A program made the translations under genes and the position numbers. This document shows positions 48,023-60,917 of a stretch of DNA of 64,000 nucleotides, piece by piece; within the stretch, counting starts at the first letter, position 1; every line of letters starts with the position of its first letter. Source of the stretch: Acanthochlamys bracteata (taxonomy: Eukaryota > Streptophyta > Magnoliopsida > Pandanales > Velloziaceae); assembly GCA_019914995.1 (NCBI GenBank), contig CM034141.1:2170001-2234000 (forward strand), written 5' to 3'. The notes beneath the pieces were generated by a model that was not told where the DNA came from, made no database searches, and was given only the letters and a program-made list of their open reading frames with translations.

Positions 48023-48030
48023 TATATATA
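48023..48030 (+). promoter_or_regulatory. Probable TATA box of the bHLH gene
   Basis: TATATATA 217 bp before the start codon. A transcription start near 48060 would leave a leader of about 190 nt with a (CT)n run at 48210-48226. Inference from position. Confidence 0.5.
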
Positions 48031-48246
48031 GTCTCTGTTTCTGTTACGACTCACCTACCCAGATGCTGTCTTCTGTATCAAGCCCAGACAACTCCGAAAG
48101 GGTCCCGCCATATTTAAAAATATGAAACAACAGCTCAGTCTTCTCCTCTACACAAACTCCATCCCCAATCCATACAAATTCATCAATCCAAACCTCCCTT
48201 CCTTCGTACTCTCTCTCTCTCTCTCCTTTAAGATCATTTGATCACG

Positions 48247-51200
48247 ATGTACTCTCCGCCGCCGCAACAGCACCGATCGTCAGGCCGCTCGCCGGGCCTG
48301 ACTAGGTTCAGCTCAGCTCCCGGATCTTTTCTCTCCAATATTGCCGACTCCGTAATCAATGGCTTCAACAACACTAATAACAGCAACAGCGGCGCTAGCA
48401 CCAGTAGCAACACCAATACAATCAACATGGACTTATCGTGCTCGGTTGCGTCGATCCCAGTGTCCAGTCGCGGGTTCTTCGTCCCTCCGGCGACGATTCC
48501 TGAATCCCCTTGTTTCGATTCTCGCGACGATTCCTACGGTGGTAGTAGCAGTGGTGCGGTGGATCATCAACACCAGCAGCAATACCAGCAGCAGCAACCA
48601 TCGCCTCCGCACCCGTTAATCAGACACAGTAGTTCTCCAGCGGGATTCTTCAACCATCTTCGTACAGACCAAGGTGCGATCTAATCAATCTCTTCATTAT
48701 TCTGAAAATAGCCAATGGAGTGTTGCCACGCCATTATCTTAGTTTAAATATAATGACGTGGCTGGTTAGTATTATACGTCTCGGTCATTCCTGTGAAAAA
48801 CGGTTTGCTCGATCTTTAGTTGTTGGGTTAAAAGATTTACCTAATTCAGCTTAATTTTTTATAAGTGTACGTGATATTTCTGATTAGATATCTCTGCTGC
48901 CTGGTGTTTGGAATGTTTACGGTTCAAACCGGTTTCCTTTGATAACCAGGCAACTATCAACTATCTATGGTGCTTTTCTTTATCTAAGCAAAACCTTAGT
49001 TGAACCAATCAAATCGTGCCTCGTCCTCGATTTGTCTTTAATCTTTCGACGTGGCAATTACTGTTAAGTATTCATCTGTTTGCTGTACGTATGAGAAAAA
49101 TCTTCGTTGTCTGAGTGCTAGAGTTCTTGTCCTATCAGGAATATTAGGATAATTATTCTCTTTTTATCTTCTTCTTTTTATATTTTATATTTTTAATAAA
49201 GTTTTTAAATATTTTATATAATTGTTTAATTAAAAATATAAGTTTTACGTTTGTAATTTTATTATTAAGTATTATCATTATCTTTTAAGTAAAAAATTTT
49301 TAAAAATTTTCGTTTTAAAAAAATTATTCTTTAATAATCACTCCAACTATCACCTAATATTCTGCTAATTTCGCGCACGCGAGCTTACCCATTATCCGTC
49401 GTAGATCATTGTTTGTACGAATTTCCAGAAACTTTTTGACGGCATCGTGTGCATATTTCTTGCGTTATAATTATCAGTAGTAAACCCAAACTCCCTCGTG
49501 GAGCACACTAGCCGGCAAACGTGGGACCCACCACCTCGCTTGTAAGATGGTCTCTTGAGTTTTAAGAAATGGACAAGAGAATATGCGGTGGTGATTGTGA
49601 TAATCAGCACCTTTTGAGGAATTTATCTTTTTTTTTAAATATTGTTTTTGTTTGTGAATAGTGCATTGATGAATCCTATAGCAGTTCTGTTGGCAAACAT
49701 TACTTGTAGTGCATTTTATTGGCTTTAAGGTTTATTTTGTGCGAACAACTAGTGATGCACTAAACCTTACTATAGATGATGATCATGACGTTGTTTACTG
49801 TTTGGCTTGATGTAGTATAAAGTGATAATGAAGAACCATCAGATATTGCTTCATTGATGCACGTTATATATTATGTATAGCTTGGTCTACTTACTGTGAG
49901 ATTGATTCTTATTAACAAAATATACTTTTTAAAAGACTTCAGACTTACAAAGTCAGATAATAAAATCCGTATGATCTTAGCTGTCATTGGGTTTCTAGGG
50001 TTTGAACTTCAATGCATTATTGCGTTTTTATGTTCTTAAATCAAATCCCTAGTTGTTGGAGACTTGGATATGAGCTATCTATTAAGTTTTGGTCAAATTG
50101 CAGGAATGGTCCTCTAACTATCACTTTCTGTAGTTCAGGTTCCTGTTTTGCAACCCAAAATTTCTCTGGCTGTACTTTTTCTATGTTATTTAAGTGAGCT
50201 GTATTGCTAAGAATTAGTAGCTAATCTAAGAGAAACTAAGTAAACTAATTTTATTCAATTCCAAAGTAAACCTTTCTCCCTAGACATACACCTATATCTA
50301 TAGGTGTAGCTTTGTAATACAAGTGATATTCTACTAGAACATAAATTCCTAACTGAGAATAATAATCAAATTCAATTAAACTAATAAGAGTCCCAAGTGG
50401 ACTCAAGTGCCTCAAAGAGGCTTTTCCCTGAGTGCACCTGGATGTCACCGGGTTGCAACCGGGTGCATCTTTGTCACCTAGACACTTTTTAAAAAGTGTG
50501 GGAGCGCAGTGTTCGCGCACACTGGGCACTTCTCCAGAAGTGCCGAAACGCCCTCTGTTCTGCACCTTGGCCACTGCTGGCCAAGATGCACCATAGGGCC
50601 ACCTGCCGGACTGCCCTCAGGTCCGGCACCTAGGGCAGGTCCTGCATATGCCCACCTCCTCCGGCTGCGGCTGGGGTATCTCCGGCCATCTTTTCCAGCA
50701 ATAATTGTAACTTCTCTGATGATAATGCCTCCACTCATATCACATACACCTTCAAGAAATTCATTTTAATTCTTGTATATACTATATCTGACAGAAGTCA
50801 ATATTTAGCAAGCAGTTATTGTAACTAGTTCTCCAACACATCGACTTGGCATTGTTTATAGCTAGGAAATCTAATCTTCATTTTCATTTATTGCGTGGTG
50901 TTGTGGCCTTGGACATCAAGACACCAGTGTAGAAAAGAGCATCAAACTCTAAACGGCATTACTAATGAGAAAGAACACAAGAAGAATTTGGAATCACTAA
51001 TGACAAATTTAACAAGATGGAAAACAAAGCATCCAAGTTAAACAAATACTTGCATCACTCGACCTGTGTCAAATTGAGTTCTTTTGCATTTTAGTTTAGG
51101 CTTAAGTTGAGTGTCAATGCCTACTAGATTTGAATGCTATGTAATATAGTCATTACGTATTACTCAATTAATATTAAGGATTACATATATGAAGCAGAAA

Positions 51201-52794
51201 AACTAGTTAGCTAGGTTCGTAGAATTACTACTTTCTCAGGATCTTATTCCCTAGGATGAAGAATGTCAGAACGCCTCAAACCAATTGCTACATGTTATCT
51301 TCCAAAGACAATCGCTAATCACAACTGGTGCTGATGAGGTTTGTCTTGCTGCAGGTAGAAGATTGAAGACTGAATGGAGTTTTTCCAGAGACAACTCGTT
51401 ATCCCAAATTTCTGAAATCAGCATTCACGAGATGTCAGATGGTATAAACGGTGTCCATGGCTTTGAGGATGCTATAGGAAATGTTGGGCACTCCTATATT
51501 TCCAGTACCCTTCCTAAGAGATCATGGGATGATTCCTGCTCGATTGCATTTGGTCCAGGTACAAATAAAAGGCCAACGGAAGATGACTCTCGCGTAGTTT
51601 CTGAATTCACCCATCTTGATTCTCAGGTAAATCTAATCTTCTTTTTTCACGACATGAGTTAATATTTAAAACAACCAAATACAACAACAACAATAATAAA
51701 TAAATAAATAAAATCAAGAGGATATGTGGGTTTGCTTCTAATCTTTTGGTCTTATGATTATGTTTTCCAAAGTGGTACAATGTAGTGTATAAGCTGTTTG
51801 GTTTGGTTCGCTTTCAGTTAAGTTTGCCTACTACATCGATGGAGATTGCTGCAGTAGAGAAATTCCTCCAATCTCAACAAGATGTAACTGCTTGCAGAGT
51901 TCGTGCCAAGAGGGGATGTGCCACACATCCACGGAGCATTGCCGAGAGGGTCTGCTAAAACTATCACCAATAACATTTTTCTTCAATTCCAGTTTTGTAA
52001 CTCCAAATGCAGAAAACAGAAATGTTTTAGCTTTTCCCCATATTTTAAGTGCAACATCTCTGCAGACCCTGTTTTTGGGTTCTGATGAGATCATGGACTT
52101 ATTTTGGCAGGAAAGAAGAACGAGAATTAGCAAAAAGTTGAAAAAGTTGCAGGATATTGTGCCAAACATGGATAAGGTATGAGGAAGTTCTCCTTTCTTC
52201 AAAGTGATATTTTAATCTCCAGGGTTGTATTTATTTTGTCATTGATAAGTTTGCTTATATCATGGGAACTTTGTCAACTCCTGCGTTATTCTTTTCAGCA
52301 AACAAACACCGCAGACATGTTGGACATTGCAGTTCAGCACATCAAAGAGCTAAAGGCTCAAATTCAGGTTGGTGATATTTCAAACTCTACTATTAGGAAA
52401 TTACAGTATGTATTTTCTCTTCCAGAAACAAAATCTGTTTCTTGTTTGACATTTCTTGACAACTTACTGAAGAAGATAAAGTTCATTTCTCATGGTACAA
52501 TATGCTAAGTTATGTAAATCATCAAGCAAGTTGATTGTCTTTGTGGTATGCTATAAAAGAGAAGGGTGCTTAGATATGATTAAGCATGCCCCATAACTGA
52601 GTTGTAAGTGTTTGATCAATCCCAGTTGGTTGGACCTTATACTGCAACATGATATTAGAAAGTTGCAAAATAACCTTGACTTTGAAAAATAAATTTTATG
52701 TTGAATTAACATAAGCTGTTTCAACATTGCGTTTCCTCTGCAGAAGCTGAACGAGGAACGGGAAAAGTGCACTTGTGCTATCAAAAAAGGTTAA
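48247..52794 (+). CDS. bHLH transcription factor, bHLH122/128/129/130 (FBH/AKS) group
   Basis: Six exons (48247-48673, 51355-51626, 51818-51949, 52111-52176, 52299-52367, 52744-52794) join in phase to 1017 nt, 338 residues. N-terminal motifs: LTRFSSAPGSFLSNIADS, then SSSPAGFFNHL, and in exon 2 SLSQISEI, all typical of this group. The atypical basic region is RAKRGCATHPRSIAERERR, followed by RISKKLKKLQDIVPNMDKQ (helix 1) and TADMLDIAVQHIKELKAQI (helix 2), about residues 260-322; a CTC motif lies near the C-terminus. The KLKKLQ...AVQHIK wording is closest to bHLH128. Arabidopsis members bind E-boxes and act on CONSTANS (FBH) or guard-cell K+ channel genes (AKS1); the role of this copy is inferred only. 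Intron 1 (2.7 kb) contains a hairpin-rich repeat; a missed small exon there cannot be excluded. Confidence 0.93.
50395..50710. repeat. Hairpin-rich GC segment in bHLH intron 1
   Basis: Successive inverted repeats: GCCTC/GAGGC (50410s), GGTTGCAACC (50450s), the perfect palindrome ACACTTTTTAAAAAGTGT at 50482-50499, CAGTGT/ACACTG at 50507-50524, GGCACTTCT/AGAAGTGCC at 50525-50544, TGCACCTTGGCC/GGCCAAGATGCA at 50561-50590, and GCCGGAC/GTCCGGC in about 50605-50640. TGCACC-type words recur. Probably part of a transposable element whose ends I could not set (CCAACA at about 50836 may be an LTR tip). No convincing protein. Confidence 0.6.
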
Positions 52795-53652
52795 TTTGAG
52801 ATGCTGCAAAAAGCACTTTGTACAGGAGAAAATCGTTCGCAGAACACTATTCTTGGGCCAAAGTGGAGGTCAAGTTTTGGAGTTTTGGCTTTGTCACCAA
52901 CTGAGCTTATGATTGTTGGAAGTTTGAGTTTCCTCTTTGTTGATAAACTCAGCAGATTCAAACTTTTGGCAAGTTGTTGATGGAGGATCGATTCGAGCTC
53001 CTTCTTTTTGTTGGTTGTTAATTTTGCACTGTTTAACGAAACTGTCCTAGTCTAGAGATGAAAAGTTACTTGTTATGACAAATCGAATTTGATTCAATAT
53101 TTCACTGAAAAAATTCAAGTTTTTTGTCTGCTATTCATGTATGATTAGTACAAACTGTACGGAGTGAGAATGTCATGAATCCTATATCTTACTTGTAAAA
53201 GTTCCATCATTCTTTCTTGGAGTAAACCGGTACTGTCAAGAGCTGAAAGTTTTGTGCTATATTTTTGTATTAAGACTTGAAGAAGACTTCACGCTATGAA
53301 CTATCTTCCAGCTAAAACACTGTGATTAATGAATTCCATTGCAATTACAATAACTGCAAAGAAGGGCGGGGCATTCCGAACAGTTTGTCTTAAAAACTAC
53401 ATAGTAAAAAGAAAAACAGCATGGAGACATATCATACTGAATAATTCTTTTGAAAGGTTTATATCATCACATAAATGTTCACGAAACTGCAAGAGATATT
53501 GCACTTGTGCACCTGCAGAGTGCAGAGAAATCATACGAGAATTTTAGAAGATTTTGTATTGTAAAACGAAAGGGAATATTATGATATTATCAGCATATGA
53601 ACTAGTACATCTGCAACTACAAGCATCTACACAAGCAATCTACTGATAAGTA
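52795..53652. other. Convergent intergenic region between the bHLH and OTU genes
   Basis: The two genes are tail-to-tail. The bHLH 3' UTR probably runs to about 53180 and the OTU 3' UTR from 53652 down to about 53560. A plus-strand frame at 53329-53547 ends in a Cys-rich stretch but has no recognisable domain and sits within the presumed 3' UTRs. Confidence 0.45.
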
Positions 53653-54704
53653 TTACGATTTCGATTGAGTTCGGGTAAGTGGCATTTGCAATGCGTCGTA
53701 GTGTCCATATCCATCATAGAGCACCATGATTGGGTTGTTCTTTCCATACTCCTGCCCGTATTCTGCTATAATCTTAGGAATATTCGAACCGTTTGTGTAC
53801 ATGTACACACTGATAGGCATCCTACAAATGTACATCAAGATTGATTTAGTCAATATATTAAAAATGTTTATGTGACATATTAAAAAATTTCAGGAAAAAT
53901 TACCCAAGAACATGAGAACACATCAAGAGCTCGGGTTCTCCTCCCCAACTATGAGGCCTTCTTATCAGAGAGATGTATGAATCAAAATCACTCTCAAGAA
54001 ACCTGAAAAAGGGATTTTACCAAAATGGTTCAACTTCTATGATTCTTTCACCTTTGTGATGAAACTTAAAGAGTTCCCTTATCTAATATACTCCAGTTTG
54101 TGTTGATAACCATGTGAAAGACCCTCTAGGTTCTAAAAACACTTGGATTAGTGTTCTAGTGTCAGTCTTTTGAACTTCATCAACAATTTTCACAAATTTG
54201 TCAATAAGATCAAAAGCATTTATCAATGAAACTAGTTAATTTCGTAATGAAACTTACCACTCTGTGTCTGCTCTCCGCTTGACAAATTCTTGTGCAACCT
54301 GTAACATTACAATTTACAAACACTAAGTGAGCATCATTCTGATGTTTATAAAATAGAATCATAAAAATCAACAAAAGGTTTAAAATTTAAAGAGTTTGAA
54401 AGTTTAATTTTTATTTATTTACTTGTGACCGTAAATCGTCTGCGAACTCCTTCTGAAGGCTCTCACTAGGACATGGTTTTCCTGATCTTAAGCAGGCTCC
54501 ATAAGCTACAGACCTAAATAAGCACCTTCCATCACCTGTTATTTCTGAAATACATAAAAAAAATATCCAAAGTAAAGTTCAAACTATGAAGACATCTATA
54601 TATAATTTTTTAAAAAAAAGAAGCAAAGGCATGAAGAAATTAAAAGCAGTTGAAGATCACATACTGATTGATCGTAGTGGTTGATCGTTACAAGCGGGTG
54701 GCAT
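53653..54704 (-). CDS. Small OTU-domain cysteine protease (deubiquitinase)
   Basis: Five exons (54665-54704, 54423-54544, 54258-54298, 53904-54002, 53653-53821) splice in phase to 471 nt, 156 residues. The product is essentially a bare OTU domain. The catalytic motif GDGRCLFRSVAYG gives Asp18 and Cys21; the middle carries RRPHSWGGEPELLM; the catalytic His is His141 in YDGYGHYDAL, after IIAEYGQEYG. OTU proteases cleave ubiquitin from proteins or chains. The closest remembered plant relatives (OTU3/OTU4-like) are longer at the N-terminus. The start at 54704 is chosen because the exon MPPACNDQPLRSI joins in phase to the GDGRC exon (A|AA = Lys14) at consensus GT-AG sites. An upstream GTAAGT donor at about 54710 hints at alternative 5' exons, so the N-terminus is uncertain although the domain is complete. 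Confidence 0.85.
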
Positions 54705-55863
54705 TACTTACAATAAGTTGCAGTTGCATAGAAGGAAAGTTCTTTTATTTTCCCTTTCCTATCAAATTAAAAGAGTTGAAACAGTGAGAGAAACTTAAAC
54801 CATTTTGTTTGTGGGTTTGCTAATGGCCACAAAATAGAAGAGAATCCACGCAAGTAAAGGCTTTTAGTCTGTGAAGAATGAGAATCAAATACTTTACAGC
54901 TAAATGAAATGTATCGATTCTTTGTAGATGTTACCAAATGGCTTCAATTGGCACAATCTAAATGTGAGGTGTTGCATTTGTGTGGAAAGGGGTAAAATTC
55001 AAGAATTTCTACGTAAATTTGAGTGGAAACTTTGATCCTAACTTTCTCCTCCAAAAAACTTTTGGTAAATTTGAGGTCTCTAGTTTTTCTACACCTGAAA
55101 TTTTGGTGAAAAGAAAAAACTTTTAGCAAAAATTACTCCCGAAATATTTTGGCAGTACTTACGGTACTATCTTTTCTTCCAAAAAACCTTTCATATCTTC
55201 TAATAAATTTTCTACATTATTTTAAAATTTTTAAAATTTTTTTTAAGAGTAGGGATGAATTATTTGTTTTCAGAAATGAGCATTATTGACCTTTAAATTT
55301 GTCAGCTAGTACACAGCAGTCTTTTCTCATTGTAGAATGCTACAACTGAACCTGATAGAAAGAGCGCCAAGAAGAAACTTTATTTAAATTAAAAATTTTG
55401 AGCAAAAAACAGAAAGGCCAATCTTTATTTACTTTTGTAATTTTACATCTCTTTTTCTTCCAATAAACTATAAGTTTGATGTTCAACTCCAGCAATATTG
55501 GCTTGCTTTTGAAAAAAAATGGCTGAAAATGACTTAAGGAACGTGCTTACGTGTTATTACACAATGCTACTATTACTTATCAAATTTTTATTTTTTAATA
55601 AATTTTGTTTTGTATATTAAAATTTCTTTTAAAGTTTTAAAAAATATAAATAAATCATGTTATATATATTTTTAAAAATATTAAAATGAATTCATTTTTT
55701 AAAAACTTAAAAATGTCATCTCACAATCCAAACTAATATTGAATAGCGGAAAAAAGAACAAAATTATTTTAAAAAAATAAATAGAAGAGGCATATATGAT
55801 CTAATACGAAAATTCAATTTAAATTATCATTCATGAAAATAAAGAGCAAAATTTTTTGAAACG
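54705..55863. other. Upstream region of the OTU gene
   Basis: Probable leader or alternative first exon of the OTU gene (54705-54790), then AT-rich DNA with MITE-like sequence at about 55500-55740. No separate gene supported. Confidence 0.4.
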
Positions 55864-55937
55864 CGGCCACCGTGGGGGCTCGAACCCACGACCACAAGGT
55901 TAAATGCCTTGCACTCTTACGTCTGAGATAGACGGGC
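55864..55937 (-). pseudogene. Decayed tRNA-Lys-like sequence
   Basis: Read on the minus strand it starts GCCCGTCTATCTCAG and has an anticodon arm CAAGG...CCTTG and a T arm GTGGGTTCGAGCC...CCCAC, closely resembling plant tRNA-Lys. The anticodon loop reads CATTTAA, so the triplet would be TTT, but position 33 is A instead of the invariant T. The D arm is disrupted (AGACGTAAGAGT), the T loop has an extra C, and the 3' acceptor strand (GGTGGCCG) pairs poorly. A tRNA-derived SINE head is the alternative. Not expected to be functional. Confidence 0.75.
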
Positions 55938-56206
55938 AAATTTAGCATTTGTAAATAATTGGTGAACTTGAACATTGACATTGGGTACAAACTGACGAAG
56001 AAAGACAACAGAGATAGACGACAAATTTGATATACACGCTAAACGACCTGTACACTGTGTTATCTATTCCAAGGTAACAAGGGACAATGCCCATTTACCC
56101 TCCTCTTCAAAAAAGAGGGAAAGGAATTTACAACAAACAGATAAACGAAAGATGCATGGTGTTCATTTACATAAAAACACCAGGATCTTCACTCGGTCTT
56201 AAAAGA

Positions 56207-59200
56207 CTAGCAATGATAAACAGCAAAACTTCTGTTCTTCCACATCGAACCTAACGTTCGGCTAAACTTCATAGACCTTGACTTGCTCACTGGCTTGGAT
56301 TCCCTGACTATACTAGCCTGTACTCCTTGCTGACAATCATCTGTCCTCACAGGTGATGGATCACGTCGCCGTTGATCCCTGAAAAGCTTGAGCAGTCTCT
56401 GCGCTTTCTCTCTACCCCTTGCTGTTCCATTAACTGATACAGAGACCAGTGCCGGTATCACACCTTCTTGCAGTACCATCTGACTGCACTTCTCATCGCC
56501 ATTGCACAGGATGTAGAGGCATGACACAGCTTGTTCCTGTTCAAGTGGCTCACCGGTGTCCAATACCATAGCAAGTCCACTTATCAAACCTGGGGTTGAC
56601 ATAACCTCATTCTTTCCTAACTTGTTTGATGCAATATTAATTAAAACTGCTAGTGCCTTCTCAGCAGATGAGGAGCTCATCAAGAGGAAATTGAGTGCAT
56701 CCAGAATACCATGAGATAGAAGTGAAGGAATGTTGGATGAATGGGTGGACAAGTTATAAAGGGCAAATAGCGTATCATGCTTGCATGAGCTCTCTTCAGG
56801 CATGTCGTACTGCAATAACTGGATAAGGGATGAAACAGCAAGGCTTGACCCAATAATAGGTTTAGCCTCATCAAGGCAGGAGAGGTTAAGATAGAGAGCA
56901 GCTGCTGATTCATAGGTTGAAGGATGTTGGATCATTTCCTCCAGCAGGGGTACAACACCAGCAGACAATAGTGCTTCCTTGTTCCTGAAACTAACAGAAA
57001 TATTAGAACCAAGAAAACAAGAGCACAGATAGATAAGCTTCTGCTACCAGAAGCAGCACAATCAAATCCTGGTACTGCAGTTTTATGATCAAGCAATTTA
57101 TGCATGAAGACATATAAATTGAACAAAGCAGTATGAGTGGCACTTTAAGAAAAATATACAAAAAAGAGAATTTTTCAAGCATAGCGGTTACACATAGTGC
57201 GTTGTCGAGAAGACAATTAGTTCACAACAAAGCTGCATATGTATCATAGAGGTATCAGGGAGAAGAGGAGTACAGCTGTTAGCATTATGCAAATGCCAGT
57301 GAAAAGAAGAATGTGGTAGAGTGTTGTCCTAAATGTGAAGATAATGTGGATGACGAAGTGAGGTAAATCAATTACAGAACCTAGAAAGAGAGCCAATAAT
57401 CTTCTTTAAAACCTATGTACATGGGTCAAAACCAAGAGGGGTCCTACTTGCAATGAGCAAAGCATGGTGCAGAAAGTATATTGCCTTGCACGATGACGGT
57501 CAAAGCATAAATAAGATATTTCAGTAAGAAGCTATTAATCTTTGTTTGCATAAAGAATAGCTTTTATGAACGATCGTTTAGAATGCTTAGCACCTAATTT
57601 ATCTGTACCTGTTCGTATTAACAGCAAGGTTGAAAAGTGCCATCGCTCCAATCTCTTGAGCCTTCACATCCCCTTCACTGATAGCTAACTGAAGAAACCT
57701 GATGAGTGCGTCTGCACAACCATTTGCACCCATGTAAATTCTTGCCTCTTCATCATCCTTAAGTAGCAGCCTTATTTGCTCAACCACTTTACACTGCTTT
57801 CTCATTGTCTTGCAGTTATAAAGCATAGCTAGCAGACTGTCATAACGCTCAAGTTCATCCACACAGTCTCGGGAAGAAGTATCATCTGGGCTGTATGTGC
57901 CATTCTCCACATGCTCCTCAGTTATACAGCTGTTTTCTAAGGGAAGAACATTAATACCTTTCGCTTTGCAAGAATTTGTACTGCTGATGGATCTGGAAGG
58001 GGAGACATCGCAATCTGATAACGCCAACCTCCAATAGTTGGATGTTGGAGATTCTGGCGGACCATCTGGAACAGGAACTCCATTCTGCTCACACCAACTG
58101 GCAATAAGGCCTTTGACACAATAATTTGGAGTTAAGCATAGGTGAGAAAGCTGCTGTTGAGTTTTCGGGCAGGTACTATGGCCGTCATTGAACCATTTCT
58201 CTATGCAGACACGCTCATAAGTCTGTCCTGATGAGATGATTACTGGGTCATACATAAGCTGCAAGGAGATTGGGCATCTAAGTTCCTCGGGAGGGACAGG
58301 TATTATTCCATATTGTGTTCCACTATCCTTGATATTGAAGGAGCTGGACTTGGTGAACTGTCTCTCAAACGCATGACTGTATCTACGAGGACTAAATACA
58401 TCCTCGAAAGATCCTAGCAAGGTGGGGGAGCGTGGGGTCGATCCTTGGGAATCAGTATCATCTGTAATATCACTTCGAAAAAACTTAGAATATTTTCTCA
58501 TAAGATGCAATAAGTATGACACGATCGATTCCTTCCGTCTGTCTTCCTCAGCGCAGGCTCTCTCGATCAGTTTCTTTAGAGCTCTTCTCTCTGTGAGTGC
58601 AGCTTTGGAGGAAGTAATTCCCAGCCTTGAAGCAGCTTGGTGGAAAACCTCAAGTTCTCCGCTCTCATTTGGGCTACTATCACATTTCCTACCCTTCTGA
58701 AGCAACCCAATCACTTCAATGCCTGCCTGCTTTTCTGTCTCATCCAGAGTGAAGAAAATCCTATCCAGTTCATCAACAATCTCCATTATCTGGCAATATG
58801 AGCAAGGAATGGCACATTAGCACAGGGCATCAGTTAGGATATGGCCATGATGATCAGGAAATTTAACTCGAAGCACTAATGGAGCAAAACATGCAAGAAA
58901 ATCTCAGAAGCACACAACTGAATCCAGGAACTCCTAAATATGGTGATTGTAAACATAACACATACACAGGAGATTTTGTCAACAGTTATCTCAGGAATCT
59001 ACAATTACAGTAAGATCAAACAGGAATATTATTTCTTAAGGAACAACTACAATCATGTTGCAGATACAGCAATATAGGTAAGAGTGTCTACAACCAGTTG
59101 CAAAGGCAACATGCTATAAAAATAATCATTCAGATGTGCCTGCTCAAGTACCTGGCAACCAATATCTTGCGGGACTACATCTTCAATACACCGAAGACTT

Positions 59201-59987
59201 TCCTGAAGGGCAGATTTTGCCTTCTTGAATTTCATAAGAACTGAATCTGCAGTTATAGCCTGTCAAATATTAAACAAAGAAAAAGATGCATGAGAGATTG
59301 TAATATACAAAAGGTAAAAGCAGAAGAGAAAAGGTTCTTTGGTACTGTATACCTCCTAAAATTTCTACAAATTCAGCAAACAGAAGAGCTACTCACCAAG
59401 TAAAGCTTACTGGACTCAGCACAATGCTGGAGAAGGTTTTTAGCCTTGTCAAGGCCTACATGTACTGAGCACAGAGCTTGAATACCAGACTTACTTCTGG
59501 GTCGTGATGCTTCCAGTAATGGGAAGATGGCCAAAACTTTACTCACAACTGCTGAAAGCTTTCTGTACATGTCTCCATGCAACTGCAATTAAGTCAAATT
59601 CATGTCAACTTCCATGTAAAAGTAGATCAAAAGCATTTCCAAGTAAACTAAGATGGTAGCTAGGTCTTATTTAAATTAATGTTGATTAACAAACAAAGAC
59701 TGTAAAACACTTCTCTTTCTGATTGCAGTTCTACAATGATAATCAAGATGGCAAACTGCAGATCCGGACATATGAACATACGGTATAACTACCAGTATCG
59801 TATATAATTAGTATATTCCAGACCCAACAAAACCAGTTCAGTAAAACAAAACAAAATAAATAAATAAATAATCCTAGCAAATTGATCCAAAAGCTCTCAA
59901 TCTGACAATACAACAGAAGAGTCAAGGTACCTTAGGTTCACCAGCTATAAAAAGATTTCCGTCAACATCGGCAGCGTCCATTATCAT
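56207..59987 (-). CDS. PUB45: U-box/ARM-repeat E3 ubiquitin ligase, PUB45-like
   Basis: Five coding exons (59931-59987, 59397-59582, 59152-59259, 57609-58789, 56207-56984) join in phase to 2310 nt, 769 residues, close to Arabidopsis PUB45. The N-terminal helical (UND) region, about 20-270, includes EASRPRSKSGIQALCS and ELEVFHQAASRLGITSS. The U-box is about 283-356 (VPPEELRCPISLQLMYDPV, SSGQTYERVCIEKWF, CPKTQQQLSH), the E2-binding fold. ARM repeats fill about 440-720 (KDDEEARIYMGANGCADAL, GAMALFNLAVNTNRN, VLQEGVIPALVSVSVNGTARG), and the tail ends KNRSFAVYHC. The first ATG follows an in-frame stop directly; a second ATG two codons on (59981) aligns better with relatives. It should attach ubiquitin to target proteins in cytosol or nucleus; substrates are unknown. 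PUB6/7 are the nearest alternatives. Confidence 0.92.
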
Positions 59988-60010
59988 TTAGAAATTTAGA
60001 TTACAGTACC

Positions 60011-60489
60011 CTGGAGAAAGAAACAAAATTAGTTGTAAGCTCAAATCAGCACAACAATAACACAAGCATCAAATTCCACAGATACAGATTAGAAAGGAGG
60101 AAGTCTATGTACTCTAAACTGAATTTTCCAAGGTTGCAACAACTTCTTTTACATACAGCAATTGAAACAATAGCAAATCAAACACTATCAGCTCAAACTC
60201 TATAAAATGTGACCATTTTCACCTAACACTGATTCAAAACGTAACTAGAAATTCAAAGGAGGTACCGTTACCCAAAATTAGTCATTTACAAACTCTTAAT
60301 CCCAAAAATGGCTAGCTTCAAAAACCTAAATGTTCAAAATTTCAACAGTAAAACACATTCCTCAAACACACGAAAACAACCTAATACAAATCTCATTAAA
60401 TTTATTCAAGAACTAATCAAAACAAATTTTTTTTTAAAAAAAACCAAATCAAACCTGATTTCTTACACTTTTCTCAATCGAAGACTTAC
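60011..60489 (-). other. Probable 5'-UTR intron of the PUB45-like gene
   Basis: On the minus strand a donor GAGG|GTAAGT at 60490/60489 and an acceptor CTCCAG|GGT at 60011/60010 would splice out 479 nt of the leader. The first, non-coding exon would run from 60490 to about 60600. Inference from splice consensus only. Confidence 0.5.
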
Positions 60490-60917
60490 CCTCAAGAAAT
60501 ATAAAACCCCGTGAAGATTTTTCTATCGAATGCTACGACGACCTCAGAAAGAAATTGAACAGAGACTGGATGGAATGTAGAGAGAATGAAAAAGACTGGG
60601 ATATTTGTTGGATTAAGATCATAGTAGTGAAAACGAAAGATGGAATTATTGTATCATTCAACGATCAGTCGTACTTGTCACTCGACGATTATAGGAAATC
60701 ATTTTATTAGTTTGTTAATCTCCCGATCATGATGAAATCAATATTAATATTGCTGATGTAGGCTTTTTAAACCAGAAAAAAAGATTCCAAATTATAACGG
60801 CTGAGATCTTTTTGATGAACTGATCAACGGTAAGATATCGTTGAAGTTGGTGTCTGACGGGTGTGTCCGGTCTCCGCATTTACCGGCCGACCAATGCCCA
60901 CCGACGCTTGTCGGTTA

